From JBMNIZ01 sp050951405 (GTDB taxonomy: Bacteria > Bacillota > DULZ01), in contig JBMNIZ010000008.1 in the NCBI GenBank assembly GCA_050951405.1, forward strand, positions 1 through 64,000: DNA of 64,000 bases, in the 5' to 3' direction. Of this stretch, positions 15,301 to 23,135 are shown piece after piece. Under the pieces are notes generated by a model that made no database searches, was not told the DNA's origin, and saw only the letters and a program-made list of their open reading frames with translations. The position numbers and the translations under genes were made by a program. Within the stretch, counting starts at the first letter, position 1; every line of letters begins with the position of its first letter.

Positions 15301-15869
15301 CGCTTTTCACCTCCCGCAGCGCGAACCCTTTCAAAAATACGTTTAACCGCCTTCTGTCCCCCGCTTCTCTTCGGCAGAGGATGAACTTTGCCGTTCAGCA
15401 AAAGAGGCGGCCCCAAGAGCACATCTTTAAATAATTGCCCTGACTTTAAATTAAAAAAAGCAATCAGCAAAGCTTCCTGTACCCGCCCGAAATTTTCCAC
15501 CAGACTTAAAAAGGTGTCGCTGAAGATATCTACGGTTTTTACAGGTACTTTGCCTCGCCTTTTCGCTTCCATCCGCAGGGTCTCCATCAGCTTAGGAATA
15601 TCAATTCCTTTTGGGCAGCGAGCATAACAAGTGGCACAGTGGGCACAAACCCAAATGGATTTCGCTCCCAGTGCCTTTTCTCCCAGCCCCAACTGCAGCA
15701 TCCGAATCACCTGATGTGGCGTGTAGTCCATGGCTGCAGACAGAGGGCATCCGGCAGAACACTTGCCGCACTGATAGCAATCCTGGACATTGACCCCACT
15801 GTCTAAACGGACCAGCTCCTTGAAACTCCGGCCCGCAGTTAAAGTGGAAGCAAGTTCCAAGTTTTCCAT
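15297..15869 (-). CDS. hdrC: heterodisulfide reductase subunit C
   Basis: A 190-residue iron-sulfur protein with two ferredoxin motifs, CYQCGKCSAGCPLS (residues 31-44) and CAHCATCYARCPKG (about residues 75-88), typical of HdrC. It transfers electrons from HdrA to the HdrB noncubane clusters. Length is normal. It is the first gene of the operon: upstream lie about 280 bases without a gene before the divergent phosphate-transporter remnant. The ATG follows GAGGGGG. The leader contains GCCGGGCGGC followed by T-runs (about 15930-15960), which could be a weak attenuator, and an AT-rich TATATAAAAT, but no full promoter is convincing. Confidence 0.92.
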   Translation of the reverse strand: MENLELASTLTAGRSFKELVRLDSGVNVQDCYQCGKCSAGCPLSAAMDYTPHQVIRMLQLGLGEKALGAKSIWVCAHCATCYARCPKGIDIPKLMETLRMEAKRRGKVPVKTVDIFSDTFLSLVENFGRVQEALLIAFFNLKSGQLFKDVLLGPPLLLNGKVHPLPKRSGGQKAVKRIFERVRAAGGEKR

Positions 15870-16151
15870 ACAATCCCCCTCTTTACAGCAAAATAAAAGC
15901 CATTTGTAAGAAAAAGCGCAAGCTCCTTAAAAAAAATGAAAAAGCCGCCCGGCAATTTTATATATTCGTTAACCTAAGCGAAATTCCTGCCCCGTCGCAT
16001 CAAATTTCGCAAAAATACCGCATCTGGATACATCTTCCTTGCTTTCCTTACTTTCAGACAGATCGGGTATATCCGACTAACTCGAATGAAGTATATATGA
16101 AAAGACAGATGCCTTTGTCTACAGGAACAAATTGCGGAAGGGGAACCATCG

Positions 16152-17105
16152 ATGCTCTTTCCTTTCTTATCCGGTACCGGCGGACTGATCCTTTTCTTTT
16201 GCCGGCATGCGCTGGATCAAAAAAGGACTGGACCAGGGCCGGCCGGAGGGGACTGGAAACCGCCATCAGCCTCTACTCACCGCCACTCCCCTAGTGGCCA
16301 CCCTGACCGGTACCGTCATCACCATGCTCTTCCAGAGCAGCAGCGCCGTCACCGTCCTCACCGTGGGTCTGGTCAACTCCGGCCTCATGACTTTTGTCCA
16401 GGGGCTGGGCATCGTCCTGGGCACCAACATCGGCACGACCTTTACCGTCCAGCTGCTGGCTTTTGAGTTCGACTCTCCTGGCACCCTGGCTGCTGGTGGG
16501 CGGGCTTCTGTTACGCAGCATGGTTTACACCGGAATGACCTCTGGCAGGGCAGTAGGGAGAAACCCTCTCCGGCCTGGGACTGGTCTTTTGCGGCCTCCA
16601 CCTGTTTCGTCTCTCTTTTGCACCCTCTGCAAAGCCAGCCCTCTTTTCCTGGGCTGGCTCTCTTCTCTGGGAGACAACTACTCTATGGCCCTGGTGACCG
16701 GCCTAATGGCCACTGCCCTGCTCCAGTCCAGCACCGCCGTCACCGCCGTCACCATCGTCCTGGGCAGCCAGGGGCACCTGACCACTGGAGACCGCTATCG
16801 CCCTCATGCTGGGATCAAATATCGGCACCTGCTCCACGGCCCTTCTTGCTTCTTTTAACGCAGCTGCCTGGAGGCCCGCCGCATCGCCATGGCCCACGTA
16901 GTCCTCAACGTCCTGGGAGCCATCATCTTCTTTCCCCTGATCGATTTCTTTGCGGACTGCCTGCGATACCTTTCCCCTCTCCTGCCCCGCCAAATCGCCC
17001 ACGGCCATACCCTGTTCAACCTGTCATTTCCTCTCTCCTGGTCCTACCCTTTCTTACCCTGCTTTCGCCCGCCTCATCATCTTTTTGGTACCGGACAAAA
17101 AATAA
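16152..17105 (+). pseudogene. Na+/phosphate symporter (PNaS/NptA family), frame-disrupted
   Basis: The conceptual protein of about 317 residues is a Na+/Pi cotransporter. Both repeat signatures are present, MLFQSSSAVTVLTVGLVNSG and ATALLQSSTAVTAVTIVLGS, each with the QSS motif of the family, plus GTNIGTTFTVQLL. The sequence is spread over all three frames with at least four shifts: near 16200, 16235, 16480 and 16570, and again near 16800. It ends with IIFLVPDKK and TAA at 17103-17105. It diverges from the hdr operon. In intact form it would import phosphate with Na+ across the membrane. Residues in each frame remain family-like, so sequencing error is a real alternative to pseudogenisation. 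Confidence 0.75.
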
Positions 17106-17106
17106 T

Positions 17107-17432
17107 GGCTGCCGGAATGGCCAGCCCCGTCGTGAGTTATTTTCATAGTAGACCCCCATGCCGCTAGCGCGGCACCAGCAGAGCATGAAAAACATCCAGG
17201 GAGGGGTGGTTATTCCGGCGCAGAGCGACCTTGAGCCGAGCGGCTAACCAAGGTTAGCGAGGCCGAGGGCGGAGGCGGGCCCGAGGACAGGACGTCCGAG
17301 GCCGACCATTGAGGCAAGGATGCCGAATTGGTCGGGAAGCCCGCCGGAGCCAGAGGAAGAGCGCTACCTTGGTCCGCGAGGATCACCGGGAGCGGCTGCC
17401 GGAATGACCAGCCCCGTCACGAGTTATTTTCA
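17107..17432. repeat. GC-rich noncoding repeat region bounded by 39-bp direct repeats
   Basis: The gene-free interval 17106-17487 starts with a 39-base sequence (17107-17145, beginning GGCTGCCGGAAT and ending GTTATTTTCA) that recurs with three substitutions at 17394-17432, a 287-bp period. Between them lies very GC-rich sequence with GCCGC/GCGGC and GCTAACC/GGTTAGC hairpins and a purine-rich GAGGCCGAGGGCGGAGGCGG tract. It shows no coding frame. It looks like a dispersed intergenic repeat or the remnant of one. The remaining bases to 17487 contain half of a 9-bp inverted repeat (ACGCACAAT at 17461, complement at 17506). Confidence 0.6.
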
Positions 17433-17487
17433 AAGCAGTAACATTTCCTGCAGTCCCATTACGCACAATTTAACCAAAACAGCCACT

Positions 17488-18281
17488 TTAAAAAACCACC
17501 CGCTGATTGTGCGTATATACATTTAACCGGCCTCCCCGAACGGAACCAACCAGGGTCACTCCCAATTCTTCACCAAGCTGGACAGACAAATCGCTGGGGG
17601 CGGAGCGGGAAGCCAGGACCGGCACTCCCAACTTGGCCGCCTTGACCATGATTTCCGAAGTACAGCCTGCCGGTGGTTAAGAGCAGCTTATCCGCCAGAG
17701 ATATGCCGTCCAGAAAACACCGGCCCAGGATCTTATCGGCAGCATTGTGCCTGCCCACATCTTCCCGGAGAAACAAGATTCTTCTCGCTGGTGCCAAGAG
17801 CGGCGCTGTGGGAGCCCCGGGTCCGCCGGTAAAGTTCACCCATTCTCTGCATTTCTTTCATCAAAGCCAAGATTTCTTTCCCTTTAACCAGAAGAGAAGA
17901 AGTTACGGGCCGGCAGTGGGAAGAATCCGCATAATGTAAAAAGAAGTCCCTTTGCCGCAGCCGGTGGTAATATATCTTTTCAGAAAGGTCCGCCGAGCCA
18001 ACAGGGAAGTATGATCCGACTGCACCCAGGCCAATCCCTTCTCCCTGTCCAGCTGCACTCGCCGCAAATGGCCCGATCAGCCAAAAAACCCTCCGCCACC
18101 AAAAAACCTACTGCCAGCTCTTCCTGATCCTGGGGAGTGCATAGAAGAGTGACAATTTCTTCTTCGTTAAAATAAATGGTCAGAGGTCTTTCGGCGATCA
18201 CCTCTCCTGCCAGGGTTTCTTTTTTCTGTGGTTTTTTATTCCCATGGTATCGTAGATAACCTTTTCTGTAAGGCTGGACAT
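17488..18281 (-). pseudogene. fdhD: fdhD: formate dehydrogenase sulfurtransferase, frame-disrupted
   Basis: The conceptual protein of about 264 residues is FdhD. It has the N-terminal segment ERPLTIYFNEEEIVTLLCT, QDQEELAVGFLVAEGFL, TTGCGKGTSF (the family Cys motif), GSHSAALG, DVGRHNAADKILG and a C-terminal segment beginning VKAAKLGVPVLASRSAPSD. FdhD hands sulfur from IscS to the molybdenum cofactor of formate dehydrogenases. The start ATG at 18281 follows GAGGTGG. At least four single-base shifts split it, one probably an A lost from the run around codon 16. No formate dehydrogenase is in the window; the nearest molybdoenzyme is the Mop-like hydroxylase, which FdhD is not known to serve. Confidence 0.78.
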
Positions 18282-18424
18282 CTGTTCCACCTCAAATAAA
18301 AATCCTTTATGGCTTTTCTTTCTATTCTAACTTAAAACAAAACAAAAAGACAAATTCATTCCAGTTTATTTAACGAAAAATGCGCACAATAAAAAAGCGG
18401 CAGCTTGCTAAGGAGGTTCAATCT

Positions 18425-18589
18425 TTGGCCAAATTAATGTCCGAAGAACTGCGCTGGGAGTTAGCCAAGGAATTAGGCGTGGACCACATCGTGGCCACAG
18501 AGGGCTGGGGAGGAGTTCCTTCCCGGGAATGTGGAAATCTGGTGCGCAAAGCTATTGAACTAGCGGAGCGAAGCCTGGTGCAACGATAG
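18425..18589 (+). CDS. alpha/beta-type small acid-soluble spore protein (SASP)
   Basis: A 54-residue protein if started at the TTG at 18425, which follows AAGGAGG by eight bases; an in-frame ATG at 18380 has no ribosome site. The sequence has the family's two helices: LRWELAKELGV followed by GWGGVPSRECGNLVRKAIELAERSL, where SASP normally show tSReaGsVGGxMVkkMi. Alpha/beta SASP coat and protect spore DNA. The second motif is somewhat divergent (Cys and an LVRKAI variant), so it may be a minor SASP. It is monocistronic, on the plus strand, followed by a clear terminator. It shows the organism makes endospores. Confidence 0.85.
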   Translation: MAKLMSEELRWELAKELGVDHIVATEGWGGVPSRECGNLVRKAIELAERSLVQR

Positions 18590-18597
18590 CTGCCGAA

Positions 18598-18623
18598 AAA
18601 AGGCCGCTTTCCGGCGGCCTTTT
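18598..18623. terminator. bidirectional Rho-independent terminator between SASP and mcp
   Basis: AAAA-GGCCGC-TTTCCG-GCGGCC-TTTT forms a G/C-rich 6-bp stem, ten with the A/T pairs, nine bases after the SASP stop. A-runs and T-runs on both sides let it serve the SASP gene on the plus strand and, from the other direction, the end of the long flagellar/chemotaxis operon 42 bases away. Confidence 0.88.
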
Positions 18624-18664
18624 CCCATTATTTTCCTTCTGGCGATAGTCTAAAAAAATCTTCT

Positions 18665-19969
18665 TTAATTTTCTGTCTGCATATGTTTGACCATATCCAT
18701 TAAATCCTTGGAAAGATTGGACAGCCTGTTGACATATTCCGGTGCTCCAGATAGTTGGCGGCTATTTCCTCCACGGAAGCTGCCAGCTCCTGGGTGCTTC
18801 CTCCGGTTTGGGCGGCAATGTTTTCGATCTGCGCCATATGCTGAGCCACCTGGCGCCGCCGGCCGCCATTTGCTGGGTAGCATAAGAGACTTGTTGAATT
18901 TCCCGGCCACATCCTCAACGGATTTGATTATAGTTTCAAAAGCTCGCCCCGCCTCGGTCACCACTTGGATACCGCCGGCCGCTTCCTGGGTCCCCTGTTC
19001 CATGGATTCCACCGCTTTTTTCGTATCCTGTTGGATCTGCTGGATCATTTCCGCAATCTGCCCAGCCGCCGCTCCGGCCTGCTCAGCCAATTTTCTCACC
19101 TCTTCCGCCACCACGGCAAATCCCCGTCCTTGCTCTCCCGCCCTGGCGGCTTCAATGGCTGCATTCAAAGCCAGCAGATTGGTCTGCTCAGCAATGCTGG
19201 TGATGGTCTCCACGATTTGTCCAATTTCTATGGATCTTTCACCCAAAAGCCCCACCGTTTGAGAAGAACTGTGGACTGCCTTGCTGATCACCTTCATCTG
19301 CTCAATGGACTTGCTGATGGTCACCCCTCCCTGGGAAGCGATCTCCGCCGTCTCCCGCGAAAGATCGGATACGGCACGGGCGTTGGCCGCTATCTGCTGG
19401 ATATCTTCAGACATGCGGCTGATAGTGGCAGAAATATCCTCGATACTGCCGGTCTGGTTTTCCATGCCCAGGGCTACCTGCTGAATGGTCTGAGCGATTT
19501 GCTCAGTAGACTGGGATGATTGCTCCACATCAGCCTGCAAATTTCCGGCCATTTCCGCCACTTCCGCAGCCACCTCTCTGATTTTCAAAACAAAAGTCCT
19601 GAAGTTCTCCACCATCAAGTTAAAACCCCTGGCCAGGTCCAGCAGCTCATCATTGCTTTTACAGGCAGTTTGTACGGTCAAATCCCCTTTTTCCGCCCTT
19701 TTCATGGCCTTAACCACCTGTCCCACCGGGCCGAGAATGACTACGGACATAATGTAACCTACAAAAATAGAAAAAAGAGTGCCTCCCGTGCCGGCCACCA
19801 GAATATTTCTTTGAAAAATCCTGAAAGCCTGGTCAGCATTGCCGTGCCGGGCTGCCTCTTGCAAAAGAACGGCCACCGTGGGAAAAGTATAGCCGACGGT
19901 AGCTATCCAGATGACAACGGTCACTACTGAAAAGATGAGCACCATTTTCACTTTCAGGCTCAAGCGCAT
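18665..19969 (-). CDS. methyl-accepting chemotaxis protein, C-terminal frame disturbed
   Basis: A membrane chemoreceptor of about 434 residues. It has a TM helix near residues 5-30, a very short extracytoplasmic segment of about 35 residues, a second TM helix, a HAMP domain (GPVGQVVKAMKRAEKGDLTV) and the conserved hairpin tip EQTNLLALNAAIEAARAGEQ. The tiny outer loop suggests it senses cytoplasmic or membrane signals. The C-terminal part is garbled: three one-base losses near 18900, 18855 and 18755 cancel in sum, so the frame is regained for VNRLSNLSKDLMDMVKHMQ. The ATG at 19969, after AGAGGTGG, is preferred to the one overlapping the fliY stop. Last gene of the operon. Confidence 0.88.
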   Translation of the reverse strand: MRLSLKVKMVLIFSVVTVVIWIATVGYTFPTVAVLLQEAARHGNADQAFRIFQRNILVAGTGGTLFSIFVGYIMSVVILGPVGQVVKAMKRAEKGDLTVQTACKSNDELLDLARGFNLMVENFRTFVLKIREVAAEVAEMAGNLQADVEQSSQSTEQIAQTIQQVALGMENQTGSIEDISATISRMSEDIQQIAANARAVSDLSRETAEIASQGGVTISKSIEQMKVISKAVHSSSQTVGLLGERSIEIGQIVETITSIAEQTNLLALNAAIEAARAGEQGRGFAVVAEEVRKLAEQAGAAAGQIAEMIQQIQQDTKKAVESMEQGTQEAAGGIQVVTEAGRAFETIIKSVEDVAGKFNKSLMLPSKWRPAAPGGSAYGADRKHCRPNRRKHPGAGSFRGGNSRQLSGAPEYVNRLSNLSKDLMDMVKHMQTEN

Positions 19970-19986
19970 CTTTCCACCTCTTTTGT

Positions 19987-21060
19987 TCATTTCTTCAGGT
20001 TGGTGATCCTTTCCACCGGACTTTCAATACTGGTAATCTTCACCCCAAAATTTTCACTGATCACCACCACTTCTCCTCTAGCGATGGGAGTGCCGTTGAC
20101 TAGAATATCCACCGGCTCCTCCGCCAGTTTCTCCAGCTCCACAATACTGCCGGGGGTAAAGTTCAGCACTTCTTTAATGGGCTTCTTTGTTTTGCCCAGG
20201 ACAACCGACACTTTTAGTGGCACATCCAGGATCAAATCCAGATTCCGGGGTTTAATTCCTTCCGGCAATTCGGGCAATTCTTCTGCTGCCGGGGACAGCC
20301 CGGAATCAGGCCTGGTCTCAACCCCGGGGGAAAGCTCCTCGTTGGAAGCCGGTGCCGCCGACTGCTGGGGGACAGGCTCCTCTTCAATATTGTTCGTACC
20401 CAAAAGAAGGCCTGCTTCCTTTTTGGCCACCTCGATGGGAAGTACCTGCATAATTGAGCTGTCAAGCATAGTGCCTATTTCCATTTTAAAAGATACCACC
20501 ACCAAGGCATTATCCACAGTCCAAGGGAAATCCATCTCTCCCTGAACATTGACTGCTTGAATTTTCGGGGTGGAAATCATCACTTTCGTATTAAACAGGC
20601 TGGACATGGAAGTAGCGGCAGAACCCATCATCTGGTTCATGGCTTCCGCCACGGCGCTGGAGTGCAGCTCGGTAATCTCCGCCGGTAAATTGGTGCCATC
20701 ACCCCCCATCATCAAATCGGCAATGATCATGGCATCAGACACTTTCAGCACCAACAAGTTACTTCCCTGTAACCCCTCAATAAAGCCCACTTCAATGATC
20801 ATCAGGGGCACTTTAAAACTGTCAATCAGCTCCTGGGGGGTCATAATCCGAACCCAGGGCGTGGTAATGCTCACCCTTTGATTTAAAAGCTGAGAAAGAG
20901 CAGTGGCAGCACTGCCCATAGAGATATTGCCTATTTCCCCGAGGGCGTCCTTTTCCATTTCATTCAGGTTAGCTGATGCCCCTCCGTCCGGTGCCAAATC
21001 GCCTCCATCCTGCCCTACCAAAAGAGCATCGATTTCTTCTTGTGACAAAAACCCGCTCAA
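19987..21060 (-). CDS. fliY: flagellar switch protein FliY (CheC-like plus FliN domain)
   Basis: A 357-residue fusion typical of Gram-positive motors. An N-terminal MSGFLSQEEIDALL peptide, related to the CheY-binding peptide of FliM, is followed by a CheC-like phosphatase domain with two active-site helices (EIGNISMGSAATAL and EAMNQMMGSAATSM). After a Pro/Ser-rich linker (residues 235-275) comes a C-terminal FliN/SpoA domain (LDLILDVPLKVSVVLGKTKK and IVELEKLAEEPVDILVNG). It forms part of the C-ring and dephosphorylates CheY-P. The start overlaps the fliM stop by four bases. A separate short FliN is encoded at 35779-36168. Confidence 0.95.
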   Translation of the reverse strand: MSGFLSQEEIDALLVGQDGGDLAPDGGASANLNEMEKDALGEIGNISMGSAATALSQLLNQRVSITTPWVRIMTPQELIDSFKVPLMIIEVGFIEGLQGSNLLVLKVSDAMIIADLMMGGDGTNLPAEITELHSSAVAEAMNQMMGSAATSMSSLFNTKVMISTPKIQAVNVQGEMDFPWTVDNALVVVSFKMEIGTMLDSSIMQVLPIEVAKKEAGLLLGTNNIEEEPVPQQSAAPASNEELSPGVETRPDSGLSPAAEELPELPEGIKPRNLDLILDVPLKVSVVLGKTKKPIKEVLNFTPGSIVELEKLAEEPVDILVNGTPIARGEVVVISENFGVKITSIESPVERITNLKK

Positions 21061-22070
21061 CTCTCCCCACCTCTTTCCAGCATACCGGTTACCTGTACAG
21101 CCAGTTTTTCCTGATAAATTCCCGGCTGCACCCGAAATTTAGGTTTATCTTCCACTGCCAGGATCATATCCTGTCCGATTTTGCTATCCAGGGCGACTAT
21201 ATCTCCCACCTGGAGCCCCAAAAATTCCCTGATGGTTAACTCAGTCTCTCCTCCCAAGGCTGTCAGGGTTACCGGAGTTCTACCCAAAGCCTCCTCCACC
21301 AATTTATGGTAGTTTTCATAAGTGTCCTGAGTGGAGGAGAACCAATGACGAGCAGAGAGTTTGGAAATCACCGGTCCCAAAGTCAAAAAAGGCAAGCAGA
21401 TGTTCATCATCCCTTGATGCCCGTTAATGTCGGTAGAAAAAGTAACTACGGCTACTATTTCATTGGGTGAAATAAGCCGATTCAGCTGGGGATTGGTTTC
21501 TATCCCCTGGATAGTTGTGGAAATCTGGTAAACATCACTCCAAACGTAATTCAGATTCTCCAACAGTCTCCCATATAAATGTTTCAGCACATTGGCCTCA
21601 ATATCCGTTAATTCCCGCACCTTCTCCGGCATGGTGCCGGGCCCCCCGAAAAGTAGGTCGATCAAGGGAAAAACAAAATTGGCGTTGGTTTCCAGGACCG
21701 CCGAACCGGAGAGGGGCTCCATACTAAAAATGGCCATCAAGGTAGGGGTAGGAATGGATACGATAAAATCCTCAAAGGTCAATTGATCCACGGAAAGAAT
21801 CTTGATCTGAACATTGGTCCGCAAATAAACCGAAAGAGAATTGGCCACCAGCCGGGCGAAGTTTTCATGCATCAGGTAAATAGTCCGCATCTGATCCTTG
21901 GAAAACTTATTCGGCCGGCGAAAATCGTAAACCTTGGTTTTAACCTGTTCTGCCTCTCGGCGCATCTCCTCCGTATTCAGCTGCCCGGAAGTCAAAGCCT
22001 TTAAAAGCATATCAATTTCTGATTGAGACAATACTTCTTCCGCCACGAAGTCACCATCCTTCCCCGCCAT
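21057..22070 (-). CDS. fliM: flagellar motor switch protein FliM
   Basis: A 337-residue C-ring protein. The N-terminal VLSQSEIDMLLKAL is the CheY-P-binding peptide. The middle domain has the CheC-like fold (KFSKDQMRTIYLMHENFARL; LFGGPGT), and the C-terminal SpoA domain (LQVGDIVALDSKIGQDMILA) contacts FliN/FliY. It couples CheY-P to motor reversal together with FliG. The ATG start has a poor ribosome site and a GTG eight codons on is possible. It sits between cheY and fliY near the 3' end of the operon rather than after fliL as in Bacillus. Confidence 0.95.
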   Translation of the reverse strand: MAGKDGDFVAEEVLSQSEIDMLLKALTSGQLNTEEMRREAEQVKTKVYDFRRPNKFSKDQMRTIYLMHENFARLVANSLSVYLRTNVQIKILSVDQLTFEDFIVSIPTPTLMAIFSMEPLSGSAVLETNANFVFPLIDLLFGGPGTMPEKVRELTDIEANVLKHLYGRLLENLNYVWSDVYQISTTIQGIETNPQLNRLISPNEIVAVVTFSTDINGHQGMMNICLPFLTLGPVISKLSARHWFSSTQDTYENYHKLVEEALGRTPVTLTALGGETELTIREFLGLQVGDIVALDSKIGQDMILAVEDKPKFRVQPGIYQEKLAVQVTGMLERGGES

Positions 22071-22089
22071 CCCAAAGCCTTTAGACTAA

Positions 22090-22452
22090 TCAAGACAGGG
22101 CCTTTTCCACCGCTTGAATAACCCTTTCCTGCTGAAAAGGCTTGACAATAAAATCCCTGGCTCCCGCCTGAATGGCCTCCATCACCATCATCTGCTGTCC
22201 CATGGCACTGCACATGATAATTTTGGCTTCCGGATCAATCTGGCGGATAGCCTTTACTGCCGAAATTCCGTCCATTTCCGGCATGGTAATATCCATGGTG
22301 ACCAAATCAGGCTTTAACTCTTTATACAAGTTCACAGCCACCGTGCCGTTTTCCGCCTCTCCAGCCACCTCAAAGCCATGTTTGGTGAGAATATCACGGA
22401 TCATCATGCGCATGAACGCAGCATCATCCACAATCAAAATCCTTTTTCCCAT
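22090..22452 (-). CDS. cheY: chemotaxis response regulator CheY
   Basis: A single-domain receiver of 120 residues. The acidic pocket is D9/D10, the phospho-acceptor D54 (VTMDITMPEMDG), the switch residue S82 (IMCSAMG) and K104 (IVKPF). When phosphorylated by CheA it should bind FliM/FliY. GAGGAGG precedes the ATG. It is flanked by fliM and cheC, the targets and phosphatase of its signal. No cheA is present in the window. Confidence 0.95.
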   Translation of the reverse strand: MGKRILIVDDAAFMRMMIRDILTKHGFEVAGEAENGTVAVNLYKELKPDLVTMDITMPEMDGISAVKAIRQIDPEAKIIMCSAMGQQMMVMEAIQAGARDFIVKPFQQERVIQAVEKALS

Positions 22453-22466
22453 CCCTGCTACCTCCT

Positions 22467-23084
22467 CTATACATTTAATCCCAGTGCCTGAAAAATTTTA
22501 TCCAGGGAACCTACCTCGGGCACCAGAAAAAAATGCCCATTGATGCTTACATCCTCCTCATAAAACTCCGTTTCAATGATCAAGGCCCGATCTTCGAAAT
22601 ATCCCCTTTCGAAAAAGGCTGTGCTCAAAACGGCCCCCAACATATCAAAGGCAAAAGCAGGCACTGAAGGTATAAAATTGATTTGAGTAAACTCAGAAAA
22701 AGCGGTCAAAAAGGAGCCGGTTAAGATATTGCCCACTTCTTTCAGGGTGGATTCTCCGATAGGATCCAGGGTCCCTTGGGACTCGCCCTCCCCACCCAAA
22801 AGCATCTGCAAGAGGCGAAAAGCGCTTTCTTCATCAACGATGAAGAGAATCACGCTGGGAGCCTCTCCGCTGACATGAAAATTAACGCAGGCCACCCTGT
22901 CTTCTTCCTGTCCCACCAGCTGAAAAATCTCCTGAAAGTGAAGGATGCCCGCTTTGGGAATGGACATCCCCACTTTTTTGTTAATCAATGAGGCTAAAGA
23001 GGTGGCCGCATTGCCTGCTCCAATATTACCGATTTCCTTTAACACATCCAATTGAAAACCTGTCAAATTATCCCAGCTGCTCAT
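22467..23084 (-). CDS. cheC: CheY-P phosphatase CheC
   Basis: A 205-residue phosphatase with two active-site helices, LKEIGNIGAGNAATSL and LKEVGNILTGSFLTAF, each with the E-x2-N motif that removes phosphate from CheY-P. It usually pairs with CheD, encoded two genes upstream, in the adaptation loop of Bacillus-type chemotaxis. The ATG follows GGAGCGG; 14 bases separate its stop from cheY. Confidence 0.94.
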   Translation of the reverse strand: MSSWDNLTGFQLDVLKEIGNIGAGNAATSLASLINKKVGMSIPKAGILHFQEIFQLVGQEEDRVACVNFHVSGEAPSVILFIVDEESAFRLLQMLLGGEGESQGTLDPIGESTLKEVGNILTGSFLTAFSEFTQINFIPSVPAFAFDMLGAVLSTAFFERGYFEDRALIIETEFYEEDVSINGHFFLVPEVGSLDKIFQALGLNV

Positions 23085-23135
23085 GGCACCGCTCCTTCAG
23101 GGAAGTTTTTTATCTGTCAGCTCTTTGCCTCCCGC

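Noticed and set aside
15890..16150. Search for a promoter or riboswitch upstream of hdrC
   Set aside because: AT-rich with TATATAAAAT and a short GCCGGGCGGC hairpin, but no paired -35/-10 or known riboswitch core.
16207..17148. 313-codon open frame across the phosphate symporter as one intact protein
   Set aside because: Only its first half is transporter-like; from about 16480 on it becomes Pro/Arg/His-rich noise while the transporter continues in other frames.
17461..17514. 9-bp inverted repeat ACGCACAAT/ATTGTGCGT at the fdhD 3' end
   Set aside because: One arm lies in the fdhD coding end, the loop is 36 bases and no U-run follows; could be chance.
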